Notes under the pieces: generated by a model
Told to the model about the DNA's origin: nothing
What the model saw: only the letters and a program-made list of their open reading frames with translations
Databases searched by the model: none
DNA from: Streptosporangiaceae bacterium
GTDB taxonomy: Bacteria; Actinomycetota; Actinomycetes; Streptosporangiales; Streptosporangiaceae
NCBI GenBank assembly: GCA_025964695.1
Contig: JAOPYK010000009.1
Span: 49,615 to 113,614 of the forward strand
Direction: 5' to 3'
DNA: 64,000 nucleotides
Translations under genes and position numbers: made by a program
Shown here: piece after piece, positions 16,201 through 25,555 of the stretch
Numbering within the stretch: the stretch's first letter is position 1
How the letters are laid out: every line of letters starts with the position of its first letter

Positions 16201-17408
16201 CGCCGCACCGCCGGGACGATGCCGGTGGCGGGCAGGGTCTGCCAGCCACGGGTGAACGCCGAGGCCAGCCGGGTGGCCCGGTCGGTGTCCACGCCGATGC
16301 CGGGCTGACGGGCGAGGAGTTCCTCCAGCGCGACACGGGCCTGCAGTCTCGCGAGGTGTGAACCGACGCAGAAGTGCGGGCCGGTGGCGAACCCGAGATG
16401 CCGGCGGATGGAGCGGGTGACGTCGAGCCGGTCTGCGGTGTCGCCGAACTCCCGCTCGTCACGGTTGGCGGAGCCGTACATCATCATCACCTTGGCGCCC
16501 TCGGGAATCTGCACCCCGTGGATCTCGACGGGCTCGGTCGCGGTGCGGGCGAGCGACTGGACCGACCCCTCGAACCGGAGGAACTCCATCAGCGAGTTCG
16601 GGATGAGGGAAGGGGCACCGGCGAGCAGTTCGCGCTGACGGTGGTCGCGGTCGAGCAGCATCACGGCATGGGAGATGAGGTTGCCGGTGGTGTCGTTGCC
16701 GCCGGCGACGATGACGAAGCAGAATCCCAGGATGTCCCAGTCATCGAGCCGTTCACCGTCGATCTCCGCGGCGATCAATGCGCTGATCAGATCATCGGCA
16801 TGCTCGCTCCGGCGCCGGGTGATCAGCTCGCCGAAATAGCCGAACATCTCCCCCACCGCTTCCATCGCCGTGGTGATCACGTCGAGGGTGAAGCCGCCGT
16901 CCTGGATACCGACCAGGGCACGTACCCACGGGTCGAAACGGTCCCGGTCGGTGTCGGGGACTCCGAGCAGCCCGGCGAGGACGAAGGTCGGCAGCGGCGA
17001 GGAGAGGTCCTGGTGCAGGTCCACAGGTTCGCCGTCGGCGGCCTTGCGCTCCATCTCGGTGATGCGGTCCACGACGAAGGCCCTTATCCGGTCCTCCAGC
17101 TCCCTGACCCGGCGCGCGGTGAAGCCGCGGCTGACCAGCGCACGAAGCTGTGTGTGCCGGGGCGGATCGAGCATCACCATCGTGGGCGCGAGGCCCAGTG
17201 TGCCGATCTCGTCGGGATAGAAAGTGAGCCCGGAGGCCGAGGAGAACACCTCCGGACGGCGTACGGCGTCCCAGACGTCCTCGAACCGTGACAGCGCCCA
17301 GAAGTCGAGCTTCTCGTGCCGGTAGACCGGGTGACCATCACGCAGCGCCTGATAGGTCGGATACGGATCGTCCTGGAAGGACGGATCGAACGGATCGTAG
17401 AGCGGCAC
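16197..17408 (-). CDS. Cytochrome P450
   Basis: A 403-residue soluble bacterial CYP. Features are the C-helix PPRHTQLRALVSRGFT, the I-helix VIVAGGNDTTGN with the acid-alcohol pair replaced by Asn-Asp-Thr, the K-helix EFLR, and the heme loop FATGPHFCVGSHLARLQ with the axial cysteine. The GTG start follows GAGGAGG. No redox partner is adjacent; the ferredoxin-reductase fusion at 23830 is a possible donor. It heads an operon with an epoxide hydrolase, divergent from a TetR gene, so induction by the substrate is likely. Confidence 0.93.
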   Translation of the reverse strand: MPLYDPFDPSFQDDPYPTYQALRDGHPVYRHEKLDFWALSRFEDVWDAVRRPEVFSSASGLTFYPDEIGTLGLAPTMVMLDPPRHTQLRALVSRGFTARRVRELEDRIRAFVVDRITEMERKAADGEPVDLHQDLSSPLPTFVLAGLLGVPDTDRDRFDPWVRALVGIQDGGFTLDVITTAMEAVGEMFGYFGELITRRRSEHADDLISALIAAEIDGERLDDWDILGFCFVIVAGGNDTTGNLISHAVMLLDRDHRQRELLAGAPSLIPNSLMEFLRFEGSVQSLARTATEPVEIHGVQIPEGAKVMMMYGSANRDEREFGDTADRLDVTRSIRRHLGFATGPHFCVGSHLARLQARVALEELLARQPGIGVDTDRATRLASAFTRGWQTLPATGIVPAVRR

Positions 17409-17456
17409 CCGCGGTACCTCCTCGCCTCGCCTCGTCTCGCCTTGGGTTCCAGGATC

Positions 17457-17474
17457 TAATGACGGCCGTTATTA
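17457..17474. promoter_or_regulatory. Palindromic TetR operator between P450 and tetR
   Basis: TAATGACGGCCGTTATTA is an 18-base inverted repeat with one mismatched pair (TAATnACGGCCGTnATTA). It lies 48 bases before the P450 start and 23 before the tetR start, the expected place for a repressor controlling both. A TATCAT -10 box (17485-17490) lies six bases before the tetR GTG, suggesting a leaderless tetR transcript. Confidence 0.75.
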
Positions 17475-17496
17475 ATTCGCCCAGTATCATTGCCCG

Positions 17497-18192
17497 GTGG
17501 CCAGGGACGCAAGGGACACCAAGGACAGACTTCTCAGGGCAGGAGCGCGACTGTTCGCGACCAAGGGCGTCGATGCCGCACTGACCAGGGATATCGTCCG
17601 CCTCGCGGGTCAGTCCAACGACTCCGCCGTGCACTACCACTTCGGTTCCCGGGAGGGCCTGCTGGCCGCCATCTGCGCCAAGCACATCGATCAGATGGAG
17701 ATCGCCCGGCGGCGGCACCAGAACGCGCTCCAGAGCACCGAGAGCCTGTACGACCTGGTAGCGGCGATCGTGGAGCCCACCGCCGGGCAGCTGAGCGGCG
17801 AGGACGGCCGGAACTTCCTGCGCATCATCGCCCAGCTCGCCGGTCATGCCGGGATCCGCAGCCACGCCCCGCACGCACTCCTCAACGGCACCGCGCTGCT
17901 CGACCAGCTACGCCTGCTGGAGTCCGCCGTGACAGAACTGCTCCCGAGGCCACTGGCGCTCGAACGTCTCGCCACCGTCATCGGCCTGCTCGCCGGGGCC
18001 CTGGGCGAGCGCGCCCGCCAACTCGACGAGGGGACGCCCGTGCTTCTTGAGGATCAGGCCTTCACCGAGAACCTCACACTCATGATCGTCGGCGCCCTCC
18101 GAGCACCCGCACCCATCATTACGGGCCGCGTGCCCGCGGGTACCGTGGCGATCAGGGTCCCCGATCCAGGGGAGCCGGGTGAGGAGCGATGA
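17497..18192 (+). CDS. TetR-family transcriptional regulator
   Basis: A 231-residue repressor. The helix-turn-helix spans residues 10-55 (RLLRAGARLFATKGVD, then AVHYHFGSREGLL). The C-terminal ligand domain is all-helical and ends in a 25-residue Pro/Gly-rich tail. The GTG start has no SD, in line with a leaderless mRNA. It most likely represses the divergent P450-LEH operon and itself through the palindrome at 17457. The last four bases overlap the ARMT1-like gene, so both are translated from one transcript. Confidence 0.9.
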   Translation: MARDARDTKDRLLRAGARLFATKGVDAALTRDIVRLAGQSNDSAVHYHFGSREGLLAAICAKHIDQMEIARRRHQNALQSTESLYDLVAAIVEPTAGQLSGEDGRNFLRIIAQLAGHAGIRSHAPHALLNGTALLDQLRLLESAVTELLPRPLALERLATVIGLLAGALGERARQLDEGTPVLLEDQAFTENLTLMIVGALRAPAPIITGRVPAGTVAIRVPDPGEPGEER

Positions 18193-19397
18193 GGGTGCAC
18201 ATGCCGGTGCCGGGAGTGGACGTCGAAGGCGCTGTAGGGCTGCCGGACGCGCCGGAGCTCCTCAGCAACGACCCGAACGCCTATGCCTGGGGTGTTCTGC
18301 GTGACCGCACGCCCAAGCTCATCCAGCAGATCCGCGATGCGCACCCGTACGAACCCCGCCAGCGCGCGGCTCTGGACGGCCTGCTGGAGGAGATCGTCAC
18401 CGGCACGGTGCAGCCGCTCGACGCCGGCGCACCCGATCAGGCGGCCTGGGACGAGTGGGGCCGGGACTACTTCGGCCGCCCATGGGCCGACGTGCCGTTC
18501 CTGTGGTGGGAGAGTTACTTCTACCGGCGGCTGCTCGGAGCGGTGGGTTTCTTCGATCCAGGCCCCTGGTTCTGGGTCGACCCGTTCGAGTCGCTGAAGT
18601 CCGCCGAGCTACGCGACCCGGCTCTGGAAGCGGACCTCGCCGCACTGGACCAGGTCTTCCAGCAGCCGATCGAAGAACAGGCCCAGGCCAAGTTGCTGGC
18701 CTCCCTGTGGGGTAACCGGGCCGACCTCGGATTCCGCGTCGGGATGACCGGCGAACATCCCGAGCAGGCAGGCCTCGTCGCCGATGACAGCGCGCGGCTC
18801 TGGTCCTGCATCCGGCCCGGCGCCGGGAACGAGATCTGCGTCGTCGCCGACAACGCCGGCCGGGAACTGCTGGCGGACCTGGTCCTCATCGACCACCTGA
18901 TCGAGAACGGCCTGGCCGGCTCGGTCGCCTTGCACGTGAAGCCGCATCCCTACTACATCTCTGACGCGGTCACCGCGGACGTCGTCGCATGCCTGCGCCG
19001 GCTCGCCGCGACCCCGGGAACCGCCACGAAGGTCTCGAGCAGGCTCTGGACCGCGATGGGCGACGGCCGCCTCACCCTGCACACCCACGAGTTCTACTGC
19101 GCCCCGTGGTCCTTTCACCGGCTGCCGGCCGACCTCGCGCGGGAGTTCGCGTCGGCGTGCTTGACCCTGGTCAAAGGCGACCTGAACTACCGGCGCCTCG
19201 TCGGCGACCGTGGCTGGCCCGCGACCCTGCCGTTCGCCGACGCGACGGCGTACTTCCCCGGTCCAGTGGCCGCCCTGCGCACTCTCAAGTCCGACGTTGC
19301 GACCGGGATCGACCCAGCCACGCTCTCGGAACTCGACGCGACCGGCGAAGCCTGGCGGACCAGTGGAACCCACGGCTCGATCCAAGCCCGCCGCTGA
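18189..19397 (+). CDS. ARMT1-type damage-control phosphatase (DUF89 family)
   Basis: A 402-residue protein with the DUF89 core: VADNAGRELLADLVLIDHL (about residue 220), HVKPHPYYISDA, LVKGDLNYRRLVGD and LRTLKSDV. The conserved Asp-Asn pair and the KGDLNY motif form the metal-phosphate site. Family members hydrolyse damaged or unwanted sugar phosphates; the human member was also reported as a carboxyl methyltransferase. It is coupled to tetR by ATGA, an unusual placement for a housekeeping repair enzyme and a hint that it is co-induced with the P450 pathway. Confidence 0.85.
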   Translation: MRVHMPVPGVDVEGAVGLPDAPELLSNDPNAYAWGVLRDRTPKLIQQIRDAHPYEPRQRAALDGLLEEIVTGTVQPLDAGAPDQAAWDEWGRDYFGRPWADVPFLWWESYFYRRLLGAVGFFDPGPWFWVDPFESLKSAELRDPALEADLAALDQVFQQPIEEQAQAKLLASLWGNRADLGFRVGMTGEHPEQAGLVADDSARLWSCIRPGAGNEICVVADNAGRELLADLVLIDHLIENGLAGSVALHVKPHPYYISDAVTADVVACLRRLAATPGTATKVSSRLWTAMGDGRLTLHTHEFYCAPWSFHRLPADLAREFASACLTLVKGDLNYRRLVGDRGWPATLPFADATAYFPGPVAALRTLKSDVATGIDPATLSELDATGEAWRTSGTHGSIQARR

Positions 19398-19562
19398 ACG
19401 CGATCTGCCGGGGACGGACCTCGACGACACCTCGTGGCTTCGGTACGGCGACGATGCTTCGCCGCCATTTCGGCCGGCTGATCTGCACTCCCATACGGTC
19501 TACCGCCGCATTTTCACTCACTCCGCTCCCCGTGCCGCTCTCTGAAAGCGGCCGCACAGCCG

Positions 19563-19620
19563 GTGGATACCAGGCTGGATACCAGGCTGAATCCCGGGCT
19601 GAATTCCGGGCCGAATCCCA
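19563..19620 (+). repeat. Short tandem repeat upstream of the SCO6745-like gene
   Basis: Two copies of GGATACCAGGCT are followed by two degenerate copies of GAATYCCGGGCYGA. The repeat lies about 50 bases before the next start. The rest of the gap from 19398 to 19666 shows no gene. Confidence 0.6.
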
Positions 19621-19666
19621 GTGGTGAGAAGATCCGAGAGACCGCCGCAGATAAGGGAGGCGCCCG

Positions 19667-20611
19667 ATGGACGCGCTGGCACGCCGGATGTGGACCCTGT
19701 ACGAACCAGTCCATTCGCTGACCTACTTCGCTCCCGAAGCTCGGACCACGTTCGAAGAGGCCGGCCTGCGCGGATTCTGGCGCGCCTACTTCGCAGGTCG
19801 CGCCGCTCCCCTCGGCCCGACGGGACCCGCTCCCGTCGTGGCGTCCTTCTTCGGTTTCGCCCCCGCGATGGTGGCCCGGGCGCTGCCTGGGGTATGGGAC
19901 CTCATTCCTCCGTGGCAGGCGCTACGGGCCCGTACGACGGGAGCGCAAGCGGCAATGGAGCGGCTGCTTCCGGGCCACGAGATAGGGCCCGTCGCCGAAC
20001 TGCTCGAGCAGGCGATCGCCGACCTCGACGTGGCAGGGCGGGTGCTCGGTGCCGCCAACGCCGCGCTGCCGGCAGGCGGCGGCCCCGCCGCCCGGGTATG
20101 GCGGGCGGCCACCGTGCTCCGCGAGCACCGAGGAGACGGGCACGTCGCCGCGCTGGTCGCCGCCGGCCTGGACGGCTGCGAATCGCTGGTGTTGCGCTCC
20201 ACACTGGACATCGCTCGCGAAGACCTTCAGCCCAACCGTGGGTGGACGGACTCCGAATGGGACCAGGCCCGGCATCGGCTCACCGAACGCGGCTGGATCG
20301 ACGTGGACGGACGCGCCACCGCAAAGGGGATCAGTGAATACCGGGCGCTGGAAGACGCCACCGACCGTGCCGCCGCGCGGCCCTGGCAGGCGCTGGGCAC
20401 CGAGGGAGTCGACCGTCTCATCACGCTGCTCACCCCGATCTCCAAAGCGTGTGGCGCGCTGCTGCCCGCACGAAATCCGATCGGACTGCACCTCGACCAC
20501 CCGCAGCCGCCCATCCGGCGGGAGGCGCGATCAGGACGAGACCCTGCCGAAGAAGCCACGGATGTTGCCGATGATGGCGTCGAGGTGACTCTCCAGGGCG
20601 AAGTGTCCTGA
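19667..20611 (+). CDS. SCO6745-family protein
   Basis: A 314-residue protein of an actinomycete family without known function. Typical features are LARRMWTLYEPVHSLTYF at the start, a GLRGFWRAYFAGRAAPLG segment and a winged-helix-like C-terminal part with GWTDSEWDQARHRLTERGWID. GGGAGG precedes the ATG. Family proteins end near the NPIGL segment (about residue 275). Here the frame runs on for some 35 residues, the last 26 being read antisense through the 3' end of the hydrolase remnant, so the native stop may have been lost at a deletion junction. Confidence 0.75.
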   Translation: MDALARRMWTLYEPVHSLTYFAPEARTTFEEAGLRGFWRAYFAGRAAPLGPTGPAPVVASFFGFAPAMVARALPGVWDLIPPWQALRARTTGAQAAMERLLPGHEIGPVAELLEQAIADLDVAGRVLGAANAALPAGGGPAARVWRAATVLREHRGDGHVAALVAAGLDGCESLVLRSTLDIAREDLQPNRGWTDSEWDQARHRLTERGWIDVDGRATAKGISEYRALEDATDRAAARPWQALGTEGVDRLITLLTPISKACGALLPARNPIGLHLDHPQPPIRREARSGRDPAEEATDVADDGVEVTLQGEVS

Positions 20612-20978
20612 GAAGATTGATCTCGGCTTCGGCAGGTCGCGCCGGAAGGCCCGGGCACCGTCGGTACCGAAGATCTGGTCATTGGCTCCCCACACCGCCG
20701 GCAGAGGTACCTGGCTGGTACGGAAGTACTCCTGGAACGCCGGGTAGAGGTCCACGTTGGTCGAATAGTCGCGGAAGAGCCGCAGCTGGATCTCGTCGTT
20801 GCCCGGCCGGTCGAGCAGCACCTGGTCGTGCGTCCAGGTGTCAGGACTGATCAGGCTCGGGTCGGGGACGCCGTTCTCGCACTGCCGGCGGGTGAACCTG
20901 CGCCTCGCGTAGACCGGCCTCGCGATAGAACACACTCAGACCATCGATGTCCGCGGTCAGGTGGTGGACGGGGGTCAT
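20531..20978 (-). pseudogene. Alpha/beta hydrolase with internal deletion
   Basis: The first 22 codons from ATG 20978 read as the start of an epoxide-hydrolase/haloalkane-type alpha/beta hydrolase (VHHLTADIDGLSVFYREAG). The frame then shifts and the sequence jumps to the C-terminal part (QCENGVPDPSLISPD through NDEIQLRLFRDY and GANDQIF to the end). The middle, including the nucleophile elbow and about 150 residues, is missing. I infer an internal deletion plus frameshift. The catalytic histidine area (GHFALESH) remains. Its 3' end overlaps the SCO6745 gene antisense. Confidence 0.8.
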
Positions 20979-21157
20979 CCCTGATAGCTGCCGGAGGCCA
21001 CCGGGGCATCGCGTTCGCTGGGCGCGAGAGCAGCCTGGTCCTGTGTTCGCTCGGAGAGCCTGCGGCGAGCGGATCCCCCCACGTTGATCAGCACACCCAG
21101 CAACAGAGCACATCCGACATAGCACACGAATAACAGTGTTTCCCTACCAGATACCAT
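20975..21157 (-). CDS. Small single-pass membrane protein
   Basis: A 60-residue ORF with one hydrophobic segment (LLFVCYVGCALLLGVLINVGG, residues 8-28 roughly) and a charged Arg/Glu/Gln-rich tail. The ATG follows a GGTGGGGG stretch, and its stop overlaps the start of the hydrolase remnant by four bases, which suggests the two once formed an operon. No family is recognised. It could be spurious, but the clean topology and coupling support it. Confidence 0.4.
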   Translation of the reverse strand: MVSGRETLLFVCYVGCALLLGVLINVGGSARRRLSERTQDQAALAPSERDAPVASGSYQG

Positions 21158-21407
21158 TTCCCCCACCTTGAATGCGCCGGTCGCCGATGCGGGACCACCC
21201 CGAGGGCCTACACCGATCTGACAGACGATTCCCCAGCTCAAAGGCCACCCCCGGAGACGTGCTCCGGCGTGTCGGATGCAATGAAATGCAATGTTCCAGG
21301 CAAATGCCGCCGGAGTCTTCGGCGATCTCCAATGATCACATGCCGGCTGCGATGAGTCCCGGCTCCTTGACTCCCTTTTGAGATAGAGGGCCCGGGACTT
21401 TATGCCT

Positions 21408-22526
21408 TCATGGAGAAGTCTCGGAAGGGCCGGAGGAGGCCAGCTGTTCGTCCACCAGCGTCGGATAGTCGGTGTAGCCGTGCCGGTCGCCGCCGTAGAA
21501 GCCGACGGAGATCGGGGTGTTGAGCGGGGCTCCGGTACGCAACCGCTCGACGAGGTCGGGGTTGGCGATGAAACCCCGGCCGAAGGCGACCAGATCCGCG
21601 CCGCGGGCCAGCCAGCCGGCCGCCGCGCGGGTCTTGGCTATGTCATCGGGGTCGGCGACGGTGGGGGTGACGACGAGTGCCGTCGGCCACAGCTTCCGGA
21701 TCTCCGGATCGAGATCGGTGCCGGTCTCGTTGAGATGCAGATACGCCACCGGATCGTGGGCGAGTTCATGGACGAGGGCGGTGTAGGTCTCATCCGGGCT
21801 GTGCTCGTAGAGGTCCCCGAAACCGTTGCCGGGTGAGATCCGCAGGCCGACCCGGTCCGGCCCGATGGCGGCGGCGACCGCGCGGACCGTCTCGATGATG
21901 AGCCGGATCCGGCCGGTGACCGTGCCGCCCCAGGCGTCGGTGCGTAGATTGGTGTTGTCGGCGAGGAACTGGTGCAGCAGATAACCGTTGGCGGCGTGGA
22001 TCTCGACGCCGTCCAGCCCGGCCGCGACGGCGCGCTCCGCGGCCTGGACGAACTCGTCGATGACCTGCTCGATCTGGACGGCAGTCAGCTCGTGCGGGGT
22101 GACGGCCGGCAGCGTCCCGTCCGGGGTGTAGACGAGCGCCCGGGCCGGCAGCGCGGAGGGCCCGACCGGGTGCAGGTCCTCGGGCAGAAAGGACGGGTGG
22201 GCCAGTCGGCCGGCGTGCATGAGCTGGACGAAGATACGTCCGCCCTGCGCGTGGACGTCGTCGGCGACCCGGGCCCAGCCGCGCTGTTGCTCATCGGTGT
22301 GCAGGCCGGGAGCTCCGGGGCCGATGCGCCCGGCGGCGGTGGTGTGGGTGCCCTCGGTGATGAGCAGGCCGGCGGTGGCCCGCTGGGCGTAGTACTCGGC
22401 CATCAGCGGGGTCGGCGTGCCATCCTCGGCGGCCCGTGACCGGGTCATCGGAGCCATGGCGAAGCGGTTCGGCACGGTCAGAGCGCCCAGCTGGGTGGAT
22501 AGGAACAGCTCGGCTGGTGCGGCCAT
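21408..22526 (-). CDS. Old Yellow Enzyme-family alkene reductase
   Basis: A 372-residue FMN enzyme that reduces activated C=C bonds with NAD(P)H. The barrel starts at LGALTVPNRFAMAPMTRSRA; the HAANGYLLHQFLADNTNLRTDAWGG region carries the His-Asn pair that binds the substrate carbonyl and FMN-binding residues; the C-terminal DLVAFGRGFIANPDLVERL binds FMN phosphate. Length and motifs match NemA-type members. SD GGGAGA precedes the ATG. It lies downstream of the LLM gene on the same strand with 44 bases between, so co-transcription is likely. Confidence 0.92.
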   Translation of the reverse strand: MAAPAELFLSTQLGALTVPNRFAMAPMTRSRAAEDGTPTPLMAEYYAQRATAGLLITEGTHTTAAGRIGPGAPGLHTDEQQRGWARVADDVHAQGGRIFVQLMHAGRLAHPSFLPEDLHPVGPSALPARALVYTPDGTLPAVTPHELTAVQIEQVIDEFVQAAERAVAAGLDGVEIHAANGYLLHQFLADNTNLRTDAWGGTVTGRIRLIIETVRAVAAAIGPDRVGLRISPGNGFGDLYEHSPDETYTALVHELAHDPVAYLHLNETGTDLDPEIRKLWPTALVVTPTVADPDDIAKTRAAAGWLARGADLVAFGRGFIANPDLVERLRTGAPLNTPISVGFYGGDRHGYTDYPTLVDEQLASSGPSETSP

Positions 22527-22570
22527 GGCGGTGGTCTCCCTCGGGACGGGTGCGGGTGCGGAGATTCCGG

Positions 22571-23578
22571 TCAGAGGTTCCGGTCAGAGAGCCACAGATC
22601 GGCGAGCAGCTCGTACGAGTGGAGTCGGTCCTTGAACTCCCAGGTCTCGGTCAGGACGATGAGCTCGTTGGCGCCGGTTCGCTCGACCACCTCTTCGAGC
22701 CCCTTGCGTACGGTGCCGGGCGCGCCGACGAAGGATTCGCGGAGCATTGCTCCCACGGCGTGCGCCTCGTCCGCGGACCACTGGGACCTCATGTCGTCGA
22801 CCGGCGGCAGGAACTCCATGTCACCGCGGATCAGGCCCAGGAACTTACGCTGCAGAGTCGTGAACTGCCGCTCCGCCTCTTCGTCGGTATCGGCCACGAG
22901 CACGTTCACGCCGACCATCACGTACGGGATCGGCCACAGCTGGGAGGGGTGGAAGTTGCTCCGGTAGACCTCAAGGGCGAGTTCCAGTTGCTGGGGGGCG
23001 AAGTGCGAGGCGAACACGAACGGCAGGCCCTCGCGTGCGGCCAGGGCGGCGCTGAAGGTGCTCGATCCGAGCAGCCAGATCGGCAGGTCGACGCCTTCGC
23101 CGGGGATGGCCCGCACCCGGCGGCCGTTGCCGTTGGGGGCGAGGTAGCCGAGCAGCTCGGCGAGCAGGTGCGGGAAGTCGGCACCTGAGGACTGGTCGCG
23201 GCGCAGCGCGCGGGCCGTCCAAGGGTCGGTGCCGGGTGCGCGTCCCAGGCCGAGGTCGATGCGGCCGGGATGCAGGAGGGCCAGAGTGCCGAACTGCTCG
23301 GCTACCACCAGCGGGGCATGGTTGGGAAGCATGATCCCACCCGCCCCGACCTTGATCCGCGAGGTCTCGGCAGCGGCCTGGCCGACGAGGATCGCTGTCG
23401 CGGAGCTGGCGACCGCCGGCATGTTGTGGTGCTCGGCGACCCAGTAGCGGTTGTAACCGAACCTCTCCGCCTCGCGCGCGAGATCGATGGTGTTGCGCAG
23501 CGATTCGGACACCGTGTGTCCCTTGCGAACCGGGGACAGGTTGAGGATCGACAGCGGGACGTCGGAGAAGCGGTTCAC
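22571..23578 (-). CDS. LLM-class flavin-dependent oxidoreductase (MsnO8-like)
   Basis: A 335-residue luciferase-like monooxygenase. The N-terminal [13 protein letters not shown] and the [11 protein letters not shown] motif are typical of the MsnO8-type subgroup, followed by [21 protein letters not shown] and [12 protein letters not shown], which shape the flavin pocket. It uses reduced FMN (or F420) for oxygenation. The GTG start has GGAGG nine bases upstream. It is divergent from the ferredoxin-reductase fusion gene across a 250-base gap with no gene, and co-directional with the Old Yellow Enzyme gene. Confidence 0.9.
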   Translation of the reverse strand: MNRFSDVPLSILNLSPVRKGHTVSESLRNTIDLAREAERFGYNRYWVAEHHNMPAVASSATAILVGQAAAETSRIKVGAGGIMLPNHAPLVVAEQFGTLALLHPGRIDLGLGRAPGTDPWTARALRRDQSSGADFPHLLAELLGYLAPNGNGRRVRAIPGEGVDLPIWLLGSSTFSAALAAREGLPFVFASHFAPQQLELALEVYRSNFHPSQLWPIPYVMVGVNVLVADTDEEAERQFTTLQRKFLGLIRGDMEFLPPVDDMRSQWSADEAHAVGAMLRESFVGAPGTVRKGLEEVVERTGANELIVLTETWEFKDRLHSYELLADLWLSDRNL

Positions 23579-23829
23579 GGCGAGACACCTCCAGCATGAA
23601 CTACGGCACGGGATCTGCAGCCGGACGTGCCGCTTTGCGATTCCCAGAGCGCAGTCCGCCCATCTTTCGAGGCTACCCGAGGCCGGATCGCCCCGCCGTG
23701 GGCCCTGTGCGGGTGGGCTCGCGACGGGATGTGGCCTGCCGAGATGCGCGATGTGGACAGACCTCGTGCCCGGGGAAGGATGAAACCGGGCCCACGAACA
23801 CGTGCCGGCCCTCCGGGGGAAGGTGCCAC

Positions 23830-25431
23830 ATGAAGCTCGTTGTCGATCTCACGCGGTGTCAGGGCTACGCGCAGTGCGCTTTCCTGGCTCCGGAGGTGTT
23901 CGTGATGCGCGGTGACGAAGCGCTGCTGTACGACCCGGATCCGGATGGGGCGTTACAGCGGAAGGTGCTGCGGGCGGCGGCCGCGTGCCCGGTGCAGGCC
24001 ATCGTCGTCGACCGGACGGACGGTCGCGCTTTCCAGGACGCCCGGCGCGAACGACCATCCGGCCCCGGTGCGCCGGAGGTCGGGCGGGTCGTCATCGTGG
24101 GGGCCTCGCTGTCGGGACTGCGGGCCGCGTGGTCGCTGCGCAGGGAAGGCTTCACCGGCTCGGTGACCATGATCGGAGACGAGGCGTACGAGCCGTACGA
24201 CCGGCCGCCGCTGTCCAAGCAGGTGCTCGCCGGGATGGTGCCCGCGGAGCACACGGCACTTCCCCGGGTCGGTGAGATCGACGCGGAATGGCGCCTCGGG
24301 GTCGCCGCCACCGGGCTGGACCTGGACCGTAAGCAGGTGCATCTGGCGGACGGCGACACGGTGGAGTTCGACCGGGTGCTGATCGCCACGGGCGTGCGGG
24401 CGCGCCCCTGGCCGAACGCGGCGGAGGCCGCACTGGACGGCGTGTTCGTGCTGCGCACCCGGGACGACGCGAGCGGGCTGGCGCAGCGGCTGGCCACCGG
24501 GCCGCGCCGGGTGCTGGTCATCGGCGCGGGGTTCACCGGTTCCGAGGTGGCCTCGGTCTGCCGTGAACTCGGGCTGCCGGTGACCGTCGCCGAGCGGGGA
24601 AAAGCCCCGCTGGTGGGCGCCCTGGGTGGGGTGATCGGCGCGGTGATGGCCGACAGACAGCGTCAACATGGCGTCGATCTGCGATGTGGCGTGACGGTCA
24701 CCGCTCTGGACGGAGACGCGGACGGACGGCTGTGCCGCGCCCACCTGTCCGATGGCAGCACGCTGGAGGTGGACGTCGCGGTGGTCGCGCTCGGTGGGAT
24801 CCGCAACGTCGAGTGGCTGGAGGACTCGGGGCTGGCGGCCGGGGTATGGGGCGTGGCCTGCGACACCGGGTGCCGGGCGCTGGACGTCAACGGCCTCGTC
24901 AGCGACGACGTGTACGTCGCCGGGGACGTGGCCCGCTTCCCGCATCCGGTGTACGACTACCAGCTGGTAGCGCTCGAGCACTGGGGCAACGCGGTCGCCC
25001 AGTCCGAGATCGCCGCGCACAACATGATCGCTCCACAGAGCGACCGCTGGCCGCATCTGGCGTTGCCGGAGTTCTGGTCCACCCAGTTCGGTGTCGAGAT
25101 CAAGTCGGTCGGCGTGCCGACGTTCGCCGATGAGGTGGTCATCGCGCAGGGTTCGGTCGCCGATGGCCGGTTCGTCGCCGTCTACGGCTGCCACGGACGC
25201 ATCACCGCCGCGGTCACGTTCGACCAGGCCAAGTGGCTGGAGTTCTACGCCGGGCTGATCGAGAGGGCCGCCCCGTTCCCCCCGGCCTTCGACCATGTGG
25301 ACCGTCCGGCCGAGCTCCGCCCGGTGCCCGCCGAGGTCGCGAGCCGCCCCAGCTTCGAGGCCACCGTCGTGGTGACCGGTCACCAACCCAGCGACCGGCG
25401 GGCGAGATTGGTGCACAGACCGCACCTGTGA
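23830..25431 (+). CDS. Ferredoxin-ferredoxin reductase fusion
   Basis: A 533-residue fusion. Residues 1-62 are a [3Fe-4S]-type ferredoxin with three cysteines (RCQGYAQC and AACPVQAI). Residues 80-480 are a pyridine nucleotide-disulfide-type ferredoxin reductase with FAD motif [13 protein letters not shown](P)H motif [10 protein letters not shown] and the late FAD-binding [13 protein letters not shown]; a C-terminal domain follows. ATG at 23830 has GGGGGAAGG just upstream and starts exactly at the ferredoxin; the longer open frame is not supported. It should pass electrons from NAD(P)H to the P450 encoded 124 bases downstream. Confidence 0.93.
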   Translation: MKLVVDLTRCQGYAQCAFLAPEVFVMRGDEALLYDPDPDGALQRKVLRAAAACPVQAIVVDRTDGRAFQDARRERPSGPGAPEVGRVVIVGASLSGLRAAWSLRREGFTGSVTMIGDEAYEPYDRPPLSKQVLAGMVPAEHTALPRVGEIDAEWRLGVAATGLDLDRKQVHLADGDTVEFDRVLIATGVRARPWPNAAEAALDGVFVLRTRDDASGLAQRLATGPRRVLVIGAGFTGSEVASVCRELGLPVTVAERGKAPLVGALGGVIGAVMADRQRQHGVDLRCGVTVTALDGDADGRLCRAHLSDGSTLEVDVAVVALGGIRNVEWLEDSGLAAGVWGVACDTGCRALDVNGLVSDDVYVAGDVARFPHPVYDYQLVALEHWGNAVAQSEIAAHNMIAPQSDRWPHLALPEFWSTQFGVEIKSVGVPTFADEVVIAQGSVADGRFVAVYGCHGRITAAVTFDQAKWLEFYAGLIERAAPFPPAFDHVDRPAELRPVPAEVASRPSFEATVVVTGHQPSDRRARLVHRPHL

Positions 25432-25555
25432 CCCTGCCCCGCGCACCTTGCCGGCCGGCCTTGCGGAGCCTGCCTTGCCCGGCCGGTCCCACCGAATCCA
25501 GCCCTTGCCGGGTCCACCGGCAGTCAGCAGCTACGAGAGCCCAGGAGACGCCGCC

